Of a DNA stretch of 12,899 bases, positions 1 through 7,622 are shown in pieces. Origin of the DNA: Flavobacterium sp. UBA807 (GTDB lineage Bacteria; Bacteroidota; Bacteroidia; Flavobacteriales; Flavobacteriaceae); NCBI GenBank assembly GCA_002296885.1, contig DBIH01000285.1:1-12899 (forward strand), read 5' to 3'. The notes under the pieces were generated by a model. That model was given only the letters and a program-made list of their open reading frames with translations. It was not told the origin of the DNA and ran no database searches. The translations under genes were made by a program, and so were the position numbers. Position 1 is the first letter of the stretch, and each line of letters begins with the position of its first letter.

Positions 1-1208
1 ACATATTTGCTGTTTGCCACACGCGAAACCGTTGAAATATCTAAACCAACCATATCGGCAACATCTTTCAGAATCATTGGTTTTAACTTGGTTTCTTCAC
101 CGTCAAGGAAATATTCACGTTGGAAATGCATGATGGCATTCATCGTCACATAGAGTGTTTCCTGACGTTGGCGGATAGCATCGATAAACCATTTGGCAGA
201 ATCGAGTTTTTGTTTGATAAACTGTACTGCATCTTTCTGCTGACTCGATTTATCTTTTGAATCTTTATACGTCTGCAGCATTTCCTGATAATCTTTGGAA
301 ATATGTAAAGTTGGCGCATTTCTTCCGTTTAATGAAAGCTCCAGTTCACCATCAACAATCCTAATCGCAAAATCGGGAACAACCTGTTCAATGGTACGAT
401 TGCTGCTGTCAAAAGCACCGCCGGGTTTTGGATTTAATTTCTCTATTTCTTCAATGGCTTTTTTGAGTTGCTCTTTTGACACTTCAAAGATTGTCATCAA
501 TTTTTCATAATGCTTCTTGGTAAAGGCATCAAATTCATTCTGAATGATATTTATAGCCAGTTCAATCGATTCTGTTGGTGTTTTGTGCCGAAGTTGTAAT
601 AATAAGCATTCATGTAAATCTTTAGCACCCACGCCCGGCGGATCTAAATCCTGAATGATATGGAGCATTTTTTCAACGGCTTTTTCATCGGTATAAACAC
701 CTTGTGTGAATGCCATATCATCAACGATATCCTGAATATCACGACGCAGATAACCGTCATCATCAATGCTTCCGACTAGAAATTCTGCGATTTCACGTTC
801 TTCGTCCGTAAGCAGGAAAGTGTTGAGCTGATTGATTAAATCCTGATGAAATGTTGTTGCTGCAGCAAATGGAATTTCACGATTTTCATCGTCTTCGCTG
901 TAATTGTTTGCCTGAAGCTTATAATCCGGAATTTCGTCATTGCTCAAATATTCGTCGATGTTGATTTCGTCGGTATCAATGTTTTCGCTTCCTGCAAGAT
1001 CATCTAAATCATCATTGTTGTCAAACTCATCATTTTCATACAGTTCCTGCTCTTCATCCCGACCGGTTTCCAAGGCCGGATTTTCTACCAATTCCTCTTT
1101 CAGTCGTTGCTCAAATGCCTGTGTAGGCAATTGTATCAACTTCATCAACTGGATTTGCTGAGGGGATAGTTTTTGTGATAATTTAAGATTTAGAAATTGC
1201 TTAAGCAT
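1..1208 (-). CDS. rpoN: RNA polymerase sigma-54 factor (RpoN), C-terminus cut off by window edge
   Basis: Sigma-54 directs core RNA polymerase to -24/-12 promoters that need AAA+ activators. Translating back from the ATG at 1206-1208 gives about 402 residues. The N-terminus (MLKQFLNLKLSQKLSPQQIQ) is the Gln/Leu-rich activator-interacting region I. It is followed by a very acidic linker (region II, about residues 45-105, many D/E/N). The core-binding domain carries the family signature DLDPPGVGAKDLHECLLLQL and a LNPKPG motif. The last visible part, ILKDVADMVGLDISTVSRVANSKYV, is the helix-turn-helix-like segment conserved before the RpoN box. The RpoN box itself and roughly the last 80 residues lie outside the window. 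The start is 11 bp after the asnS stop with no promoter visible between, so co-transcription with asnS is likely (inference). No frameshift is seen. The identification is secure from sequence motifs. Confidence 0.97.
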   Translation of the reverse strand, partial: MLKQFLNLKLSQKLSPQQIQLMKLIQLPTQAFEQRLKEELVENPALETGRDEEQELYENDEFDNNDDLDDLAGSENIDTDEINIDEYLSNDEIPDYKLQANNYSEDDENREIPFAAATTFHQDLINQLNTFLLTDEEREIAEFLVGSIDDDGYLRRDIQDIVDDMAFTQGVYTDEKAVEKMLHIIQDLDPPGVGAKDLHECLLLQLRHKTPTESIELAINIIQNEFDAFTKKHYEKLMTIFEVSKEQLKKAIEEIEKLNPKPGGAFDSSNRTIEQVVPDFAIRIVDGELELSLNGRNAPTLHISKDYQEMLQTYKDSKDKSSQQKDAVQFIKQKLDSAKWFIDAIRQRQETLYVTMNAIMHFQREYFLDGEETKLKPMILKDVADMVGLDISTVSRVANSKY

Positions 1209-1219
1209 AATCTCATCTA

Positions 1220-2653
1220 TTAAAACTCTGCGTTTTGTGGTGTTCTTGGGAAAGGAATTACGTCGCGGATATTGGTCATTCCGGTTACGAATAATACCAG
1301 TCTTTCAAATCCAAGCCCGAAACCCGAATGCACTGCCGAACCGAATCTTCGGGTATCCAGATACCACCAAAGTTCTTCTTCGTCTATTCCGAGTGCTTTC
1401 ATTTTTTCAACCAAAACATCATAACGCTCTTCTCTTTGCGAACCACCAACGATTTCTCCAATTCCAGGGAAAAGGATATCCATGGCACGAACTGTTTTTC
1501 CGTCTTCGTTCAAACGCATGTAAAATGCTTTGATGTTTGCCGGATAATCGAACAAAATTACCGGACATTTAAAGTGTTTTTCAACTAAGAATCGTTCGTG
1601 CTCCGATTGTAAATCGGCACCCCATTCGTTGATGATGTATTGAAATTTCTTCTTCTTATTCGGAGTTGACTCTCTTAAAATATCAATAGCCTCAGTGTAG
1701 GAAACACGTTTGAAGTTGTTTTCCAAAACAAAGTTCAGTTTTTCCAATAATGTCATTTCGCTTCTTTCCGCCTGCGGTTTTGATTTTTCTTCTTCCAATA
1801 AACGACTTTCAAGAAATTTCAAATCTTCAGAGCATTTATCCATGGTATATTTAATTACATACTGGATAAAATCTTCAGCCAAATCCATATTGTCATCCAA
1901 ATCATTGAAAGCCACTTCAGGTTCAATCATCCAGAATTCTGCCAGGTGACGTGAAGTATTTGAATTTTCTGCTCTGAATGTTGGCCCGAAAGTGTAGATC
2001 TGACCCAAAGCCATCGCGAAAGTTTCCCCTTCAAGCTGTCCTGAAACAGTAAGGTTCGTGTGCTTTCCGAAGAAATCTTTTTTGTAATCGATATTGCCTT
2101 CTTCAGTTCTTGGAAGATTGTCCAATGGGAGTGAAGTTACCTGGAACATTTCTCCGGCACCTTCCGCATCAGCACCAGTGATTACAGGCGTATTCACATA
2201 TACAAATCCTTTTTCCTGAAAATATTGATGCACTGCAAAAGCCAATACCGAACGCACTCTCATAATCGCACCAAACGCATTGGTACGAACTCTCAAGTGT
2301 GCATTTTCTCTAAGGAATTCCAATGAATGTTTCTTTGGTTGCATTGGAAATTTCTCTGCATCCGAATCTCCCAAGATTTCCAATTTAGAAACCTGGATTT
2401 CATATTTTTGGCCTTTCCCCTGGCTTTCCACCAAAGCTCCAGTTACCGAAACAGCAGCTCCGGTTGTGATTCTTTTTAAAGTTTCTTCAGGCGTGTTTTC
2501 AAAATCAACCACACACTGAATATTATTAATTGTTGAACCATCGTTCAACGCAATAAATTGATTGTTTCTAAAAGTTCTTACCCAACCTTTTGCATTTACC
2601 TCCGGAATTGTTGTTCCGCTGCTTAGTAAGCTTTTAACTTTTGTATGTTTCAT
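1220..2653 (-). CDS. asnS: Asparaginyl-tRNA synthetase, class IIb
   Basis: Charges tRNA-Asn with asparagine in the cytoplasm using ATP. The 477 residues match the bacterial AsnRS layout (E. coli about 466). An N-terminal OB-fold anticodon-binding domain (about 15-100, with GWVRTFRNN) is followed by the class II catalytic core. Motif 1 region is around 130-172 ([16 protein letters not shown]). Motif 2 is at about 220-247 ([20 protein letters not shown], with the ATP-contacting Arg227). Motif 3 is at about 443-452 ([10 protein letters not shown], Arg451). The ending [15 protein letters not shown] is typical of AsnRS rather than AspRS. Compared with E. coli there is a modest lysine/glutamate-rich expansion at about 285-340. 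The start ATG is preceded by an A/T-rich leader and a -7-type promoter element 67 bp upstream. It lies 77 bp after the MMPL exporter and 11 bp before rpoN, all on one strand. Confidence 0.98.
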   Translation of the reverse strand: MKHTKVKSLLSSGTTIPEVNAKGWVRTFRNNQFIALNDGSTINNIQCVVDFENTPEETLKRITTGAAVSVTGALVESQGKGQKYEIQVSKLEILGDSDAEKFPMQPKKHSLEFLRENAHLRVRTNAFGAIMRVRSVLAFAVHQYFQEKGFVYVNTPVITGADAEGAGEMFQVTSLPLDNLPRTEEGNIDYKKDFFGKHTNLTVSGQLEGETFAMALGQIYTFGPTFRAENSNTSRHLAEFWMIEPEVAFNDLDDNMDLAEDFIQYVIKYTMDKCSEDLKFLESRLLEEEKSKPQAERSEMTLLEKLNFVLENNFKRVSYTEAIDILRESTPNKKKKFQYIINEWGADLQSEHERFLVEKHFKCPVILFDYPANIKAFYMRLNEDGKTVRAMDILFPGIGEIVGGSQREERYDVLVEKMKALGIDEEELWWYLDTRRFGSAVHSGFGLGFERLVLFVTGMTNIRDVIPFPRTPQNAEF

Positions 2654-2664
2654 TTTTAATATTA

Positions 2665-2713
2665 GATTTTAAATGTTAGATATTAAATATTTAAAATTTG
2701 ATATTTAATATTT
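2665..2713 (-). repeat. Short A/T-rich degenerate repeats in the asnS leader
   Basis: Two 14-base units (2679-2692 and 2700-2713) differ at a single base and lie 21 bp apart. A weaker related stretch starts at 2665. On the coding strand they read as A/T-rich runs with ATCTAA motifs just before the asnS start. They are individually near-palindromic, so the transcript leader could fold weakly. Such low-complexity spacers are common in flavobacteria, and function is unknown. Confidence 0.5.
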
Positions 2714-2720
2714 AAGATTG

Positions 2721-2728
2721 CAAATATA
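2721..2728 (-). promoter_or_regulatory. Probable -7 promoter element of asnS
   Basis: The minus strand reads TATATTTG, a full match to the Bacteroidetes -7 consensus TAnnTTTG used by the primary sigma factor. It sits immediately downstream of the MMPL exporter stop and would give a leader of about 60 nt before the asnS ATG. No TTTG-type -33 element is found at the expected spacing; the nearest TTG is about 25 bp upstream, which is too far. The surrounding 12-mer TGCAAATATAAA (plus strand) recurs exactly in the pyrH leader. Confidence 0.6.
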
Positions 2729-2730
2729 AA

Positions 2731-5166
2731 TTATTCTTCTTCTGTATTTTCGTCAATTTCTTCGTTGTTGTCACGGTAAAGATTGATGCTTGGTTCTTCC
2801 TCCGTTAACTCTTTTTTGGTCAGTTTCTTTTTGCCACTCCAACCTTCAGTAGTTAAAACCAATGCCGGAAGCACAACCAAGTTAGCAAACATAGCAAAGG
2901 TTAGTGTTACCGAAATCAATCCGCCAAGGGCAATTGTTCCTCCAAAACTTGATAATGTAAAGATGGCAAATCCAAATATTAAAACCACTGATGTATAGAA
3001 TGTACTAACGCCGGTTTCGTGCAGGGCGCTAATAACCGCCTTCTGGATTTTACCGCCATTCTGAATTAAGTCATGACGGTATTTTGCCATGAACTGAATG
3101 GCATTATCTACCGAAATTCCGAATGCAATGCTGAACACCAGAATCGTTGATGGTTTCAACGGAATACCGAAATAACCCATAAGACCCGATGTAATGCAGA
3201 GCGGAAGAATGTTAGTCGTAACAGAAGCAAAAATCATTTTCCACGAGCGGAACATATACGCCATCAATAAAGCAATCAGAAGAATAGCAAATATCAGCGA
3301 TTCAATCAGATTTCCTACCAAATAAGTTGTTCCTTTTTGGAATACCAACGCTTTACCGGTTAAAGTAACATTATAGCGGTCGGGAGGGAAAATCTTATCA
3401 ATTCGGGTATGTAATTTTTTTTCAATCTTGGCCATTTCTTCGGTTCCAATATCTTTCATGAAAGTAGTGATTCGGGCATATTGTCCCGTTTTATCTACAT
3501 AACTTTTCATCAGATTATCTTTGGAACCTTTGGTCGCGTTTTTGGCATACGAAAGAATAAAAGCTTGCTCCTGAGAATTCGGTAAATCATAATATTCCGG
3601 GTTTCCGTTATAGAAAGCCTGCTTCGAATATTTCACAAGATTCACAATGGAAACCGGTTTAGAAAGTTCAGGAATACTATCAATTGTGTTTTGCAATTCA
3701 TCCATTTTCCGCAAAGTAGACGATTTCATTACCCCTTTTTTGCGTTTGGTATCAATCATGATTTCCAATGGCATCACCCCGTTGAATTCCTTTTCGAAGA
3801 ACAGAATGTCTTTAAAAAATGAAGCGCTTTTTGGCATTTCACCAATCAAACTTCCCGAAACTTTCATCTGTGAAACTCCTATGACACTGAAAACAAGCAG
3901 CAATCCGTATATAGCGTAAATTAGGTTTCGTTTGAATTTTACATGTCTTTCAACCCAATTCAAAATTGATGAAAGATAGTTTCTGCTCAAATGATTCAGG
4001 TGTTTTTCCTTTGGCAACGGCATAAAACTGTACACAATCGGTACCACCATCAAAGTCAGAAGGTAGACAGATATTACGTTGATTGAAGTCACCAGTCCAA
4101 ATTCGTAAAGCAGATCATTTCCGGTAATCATGAAGGTCGCAAAACCAATCGCCGTGGTCACATTGGTCATCAATGTAGAGACGCCGATTTTGGAAATCAC
4201 ACGTTGTAAAGCTTTCGCCTGATTTCGGTGCGTTTTAATTTCCTGCTGGTATTTGTTAATCAGGAAAATACAGTTTGTGATTCCGATTACGATGATTAAT
4301 GGCGGAATGATTGCCGTTAAAATGGTGATTTTGTAATGAAATAGCCCAAGTGTTCCAAACGACCACATCACACCAACAATCAATATGCAGATTGAAATGA
4401 ATGTTGCACGGTGCGAGCGGAAAAACAAAAAGAAAATCAGCGAAGTGATGAACAATGCAGCTCCAATAAACAGTCCGATTTCCCCTTTCATGTTGTCGGT
4501 GTTGATGGTTCGGATGTAAGGCATGCCCGAAACTTTCAGATCGATTCCCGTTGTTTTTTCAAACTTGTTAACTTCCGGAACAAGGACATTCAGAATGAAT
4601 TCTTTTCGGATAGGTGAGTTGACAACCTTTTTGTTGATGTATATTGCAGAGCGGATACTTCCAGATTTTTTGTTGAAAAGCAAACCTTCATAAAAAGGCA
4701 AATCGTTAAAAAGCTGTCTTTTGATTTCTTTCAGATAAGCCGGATCAACCGTTTTTTTCTGGTCGAGCAAAGGAACCAGTTCAAACTTTTCGAGCGTATC
4801 GTTTTTTTGTAATTTCTTTAAATCATTCAGCGAAACAACCAATTCAACCTCTTTGTGAGATTTCAAACTGGTCATTAGTTCATTCCACGCTTTATAAGCT
4901 TTTGGTGTGAAAAACCTATTGTCTTTGATTCCGATTACAACCAAATTTCCTTCTTCACCAAAAATGTTCAGGAATTGAGTATAATCTTTATTTGCCTGAT
5001 GATTCTTCGGAAGTAAGTTGGCTTCGTTGTAGGTCATTCCAACGTTTTTCCACTGCATTGCAAAGAAAAAGGTCAGCAGGACAATTCCAATGCTGATCGC
5101 TATTCTGTTCCTTAGAATAATCCCAGCAATAAATTCCCAAAAACCGGCTTTAATTTTCTTCTTCAT
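2731..5166 (-). CDS. MMPL/RND-superfamily inner-membrane exporter (COG1033-like)
   Basis: Likely a proton-driven exporter of the RND superfamily (MMPL/SSD-type predicted exporters); the substrate cannot be told from sequence. The 811 residues show the duplicated RND plan. A first membrane helix (about 21-37) is followed by a large periplasmic domain (about 40-228), five helices (about 229-385), another helix at about 413-433, a second periplasmic domain (about 435-618), five more helices (about 619-772) and an acidic cytoplasmic tail ending in EEE. The second-half motif GISVDNAIQFMAKY (683-696) carries Asp687. The equivalent first-half stretch (IGITNCIFLINKY, 294-306) has Thr297 there instead. 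The reading frame is open 13 codons further upstream. I chose the internal ATG at 5164-5166 because a TAnnTTTG promoter element lies inside that extension and the protein then begins MKKKIKAGFWEF, a usual cytoplasmic N-terminus. It is the first gene of the minus-strand group before asnS. Confidence 0.88.
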   Translation of the reverse strand: MKKKIKAGFWEFIAGIILRNRIAISIGIVLLTFFFAMQWKNVGMTYNEANLLPKNHQANKDYTQFLNIFGEEGNLVVIGIKDNRFFTPKAYKAWNELMTSLKSHKEVELVVSLNDLKKLQKNDTLEKFELVPLLDQKKTVDPAYLKEIKRQLFNDLPFYEGLLFNKKSGSIRSAIYINKKVVNSPIRKEFILNVLVPEVNKFEKTTGIDLKVSGMPYIRTINTDNMKGEIGLFIGAALFITSLIFFLFFRSHRATFISICILIVGVMWSFGTLGLFHYKITILTAIIPPLIIVIGITNCIFLINKYQQEIKTHRNQAKALQRVISKIGVSTLMTNVTTAIGFATFMITGNDLLYEFGLVTSINVISVYLLTLMVVPIVYSFMPLPKEKHLNHLSRNYLSSILNWVERHVKFKRNLIYAIYGLLLVFSVIGVSQMKVSGSLIGEMPKSASFFKDILFFEKEFNGVMPLEIMIDTKRKKGVMKSSTLRKMDELQNTIDSIPELSKPVSIVNLVKYSKQAFYNGNPEYYDLPNSQEQAFILSYAKNATKGSKDNLMKSYVDKTGQYARITTFMKDIGTEEMAKIEKKLHTRIDKIFPPDRYNVTLTGKALVFQKGTTYLVGNLIESLIFAILLIALLMAYMFRSWKMIFASVTTNILPLCITSGLMGYFGIPLKPSTILVFSIAFGISVDNAIQFMAKYRHDLIQNGGKIQKAVISALHETGVSTFYTSVVLIFGFAIFTLSSFGGTIALGGLISVTLTFAMFANLVVLPALVLTTEGWSGKKKLTKKELTEEEPSINLYRDNNEEIDENTEEE

Positions 5167-5186
5167 CCTTAGTATAAAAACGGTTG

Positions 5187-5194
5187 CAAAGGTA
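5187..5194 (-). promoter_or_regulatory. Probable -7 promoter element of the MMPL exporter
   Basis: The minus strand reads TACCTTTG, matching TAnnTTTG, 20 bp before the chosen ATG. This allows a short leader. A clear -33 element is not visible; the expected place is T-rich. The site argues against translation starting at 5205, since transcripts from here could not include that codon. Confidence 0.55.
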
Positions 5195-5319
5195 ATTAAA
5201 ACCACTAAAAAAGGGAAGCCTTTTGAAAAAGATTTCTTTAATTTATAACGGATTAAATGATGAAGTTTAAATAATTGTTAATAGCCCGAAAAAAATTAAA
5301 AAAATACATTGCTTTTTAG

Positions 5320-5327
5320 CATCTTTG
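5320..5327 (+). promoter_or_regulatory. Possible -7 promoter element of the cation/proton antiporter
   Basis: CATCTTTG departs from TAnnTTTG at the first base only. It lies 24 bp before the antiporter ATG, a sensible distance. No convincing -33 TTTG is at the right spacing. The 185-bp region 5167-5351 is a divergent promoter region and otherwise shows only A/T-rich sequence without a recognisable operator. Confidence 0.35.
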
Positions 5328-5351
5328 TAAGCATAAGCACAACTTTTTTAG

Positions 5352-7622
5352 ATGAGAAATTTAAAAAACACTTTATTCTATTTATTCGTTATAGGTGGTT
5401 TCACTACTTTGATGTACTGGACACTTGAACAGGGAAGATTGTTAGAAGTGGGCAGGAAAATTGTTTCTCCAACTTCCAATGACAGCCAATGGGTTCAGTT
5501 TCTCTCTTCGCTTTTTCACAATTTACAGCATCCGTTAGCACTTTTGCTTTTCCAAATCATAACAATTGTCCTTGTTGCGAGGATTTTTGGCTGGATTTTC
5601 AGAAAGATTGGACAGCCATCAGTTATCGGTGAAATCATAGCCGGAATTGTTCTTGGTCCATCGCTTTTCGGATTGTATTTTCCCGATTTAAAAGAATCAC
5701 TTTTCCCATCGGATTCCTTAGGTAATCTTCAGTTATTAAGTCAGGTTGGATTGATACTCTTCATGTTTGTAATCGGAATGGAACTCGACCTGAAAGTTTT
5801 GAAAAACAAAGCTAATGAAGCAGTTGTAATCAGTCACGCCAGTATTGTAATTCCGTTTGCACTCGGAATAGGATTGTCTTATTTCATTTATCATGAATTC
5901 GCGCCAGCCGGAGTAGAATTTTTATCATTTAGCCTTTTCATGGGAATTGCTATGAGCATCACAGCGTTTCCGGTTTTAGCACGAATTGTACAGGAACGGG
6001 GCATTCACAAAACCCGACTGGGAACTATCGTTATCACATGTGCGGCAGCCGATGATATTACAGCCTGGTGCATTTTAGCCGTAGTTATTGCAATCGTGAA
6101 AGCAGGAAGTTTTGTCAGCTCGTTATATGTTATCGGATTAGCTATTGCCTATGTTGTACTGATGCTTCTGGTCGTAAAGCCATTTTTAAAGAGGATTGGG
6201 GATTTGTATGGGCAAAAGGATAATATTAAAAAATCGGTTGTTGCCATATTTTTTCTGACACTTATTGTATCGTCATATCTGAGTGAAATTATTGGAATCC
6301 ATGCTTTATTTGGAGCGTTTATGGCTGGAGCCATCATGCCGGATATCACCAAATTCAGAAATGTTTTTATCGAAAAAGTAGAAGACGTTTCGGTGATTTT
6401 ATTGCTGCCGCTTTTCTTTGTTTTCACTGGTTTGCGAACAGAAATAGGATTGATAAACGAACCTTATTTATGGAAAGTTACCGGATTTATAATCCTTGTA
6501 GCGGTAGCCGGAAAGTTTTTCGGGAGTGCTTTGGCAGCAAAATTTGTTGGACAAAACTGGCGTGATAGTCTGGCAATTGGTGCTTTGATGAATACGCGCG
6601 GTTTGATGGAGTTAGTCGTGCTGAACATTGGTTACGAACTTGGTGTGCTTTCTCCAAAAGTATTTACCATGATGGTAATCATGGCATTGGTTACAACTTT
6701 TATGACAGGTCCTGCTTTGGATATTATCAATTTTGTATTTAAGACTAAAGATGCTATCATTCCTTCCGAGGTTAAAAAGAGTTCCGATTTTAACATCCTG
6801 ATTTCTTTCGGGAATAATGAAAAAGGAAAGTCATTACTGCGTCTGGCAAACAGCCTTATCAAAAAACAAAGCAATACCTCTAATGTAACAACGATGCATC
6901 TGACGGTCAGCGACGAAATGCATGCCTATAATCTGGAGGAATATGAAAAAGAAATTTTCAAGCCTATTGTAAATGAATCTAAAAAATTAGAGCAACCGAT
7001 AACGACTATTTACAAGGCAACCAATGATATGGAGACAGATATTGCAGATATTGCCCATGAAGGGAAATACGATTTGGTTTTGGTAGGTCTGGGGAAATCT
7101 ATCTTTGAAGGAACTATTTTAGGGAAAGTACTTGGATTTACCACACGGATCATCAATCCGGACAGGCTGTTGGATAAGTTTAAAGGAAAAGAAGGATTGT
7201 TTCAAAATTCACCTTTTGATGACCGAACACGTTTGATCATTTCAAAAACCAAAACGCCATTAGGCATTTTAATCGACAAGGATTTAAAATTGATTGACAA
7301 AGTCTTTGTTGGGATTTTTAGTGTTGGCGATGTTTTCCTGATTGATTATGCTCAAAAATTGATATATAATAATAATTCGCAAGTCACAATCCTTGACAAT
7401 AATCAACACAGCAAAAACAATTTTATTGTTGAGAATGCATTGTCGGCGGTTGAGCAAAATTATCCCAACAACATCGAGGTTTTTCATCCCGATCAACTAA
7501 ATAAGCCCTTCTTGCAAAGACAGGATTTGATGATTTTTAGTCTGGAGACCTGGAAAAAGCTAATCGATGATGAGGTTTCATGGTTAAGTGATATCCCTTC
7601 GGTTTTGATTATAAAGCCGTAA
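5352..7622 (+). CDS. CPA2-family monovalent cation/proton antiporter with long C-terminal cytoplasmic region
   Basis: Predicted to exchange Na+ or K+ for H+ across the inner membrane, supporting pH or ion homeostasis. The 756 residues begin with a helix at about 8-24, then the Na+/H+ exchanger core at about 60-460. Recognisable signatures are GEIIAGIVLGPSLFG (93-107), GLILFMFVIGMELDL (133-147), ITAFPVLARI (203-212), the ion-binding double aspartate in AAADDITAWC (Asp234-Asp235), HALFGAFMAGAIMP (317-330) and MNTRGLMELVVLNIG (413-427). The spacing and the AADD-TAWC motif resemble the KefB/CHX side of CPA2. DD is typical of electrogenic CPA2 members, but ion choice is not readable. Residues about 476-756 are soluble. 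The first part (to about 605) resembles a universal-stress-like alpha/beta fold (DLVLVGLG at 574-581), and a second segment (about 625-756) may be a degenerate copy. It is the only plus-strand gene here and probably monocistronic, ending directly against the DUF5686 gene. Confidence 0.93.
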   Translation: MRNLKNTLFYLFVIGGFTTLMYWTLEQGRLLEVGRKIVSPTSNDSQWVQFLSSLFHNLQHPLALLLFQIITIVLVARIFGWIFRKIGQPSVIGEIIAGIVLGPSLFGLYFPDLKESLFPSDSLGNLQLLSQVGLILFMFVIGMELDLKVLKNKANEAVVISHASIVIPFALGIGLSYFIYHEFAPAGVEFLSFSLFMGIAMSITAFPVLARIVQERGIHKTRLGTIVITCAAADDITAWCILAVVIAIVKAGSFVSSLYVIGLAIAYVVLMLLVVKPFLKRIGDLYGQKDNIKKSVVAIFFLTLIVSSYLSEIIGIHALFGAFMAGAIMPDITKFRNVFIEKVEDVSVILLLPLFFVFTGLRTEIGLINEPYLWKVTGFIILVAVAGKFFGSALAAKFVGQNWRDSLAIGALMNTRGLMELVVLNIGYELGVLSPKVFTMMVIMALVTTFMTGPALDIINFVFKTKDAIIPSEVKKSSDFNILISFGNNEKGKSLLRLANSLIKKQSNTSNVTTMHLTVSDEMHAYNLEEYEKEIFKPIVNESKKLEQPITTIYKATNDMETDIADIAHEGKYDLVLVGLGKSIFEGTILGKVLGFTTRIINPDRLLDKFKGKEGLFQNSPFDDRTRLIISKTKTPLGILIDKDLKLIDKVFVGIFSVGDVFLIDYAQKLIYNNNSQVTILDNNQHSKNNFIVENALSAVEQNYPNNIEVFHPDQLNKPFLQRQDLMIFSLETWKKLIDDEVSWLSDIPSVLIIKP

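Noticed and set aside
295..1161. Ser-rich plus-strand open frames at the left end
   Set aside because: They mirror the acidic and conserved parts of rpoN on the other strand; rpoN motifs are unmistakable.
1237..1588. Plus-strand open frames within asnS
   Set aside because: Fully antisense to conserved asnS coding sequence and without recognisable protein features.
5206..5351. Possible small gene or RNA in the divergent spacer
   Set aside because: Only A/T-rich sequence and short stem fragments are present; no start-to-stop frame or stable structure could be supported.
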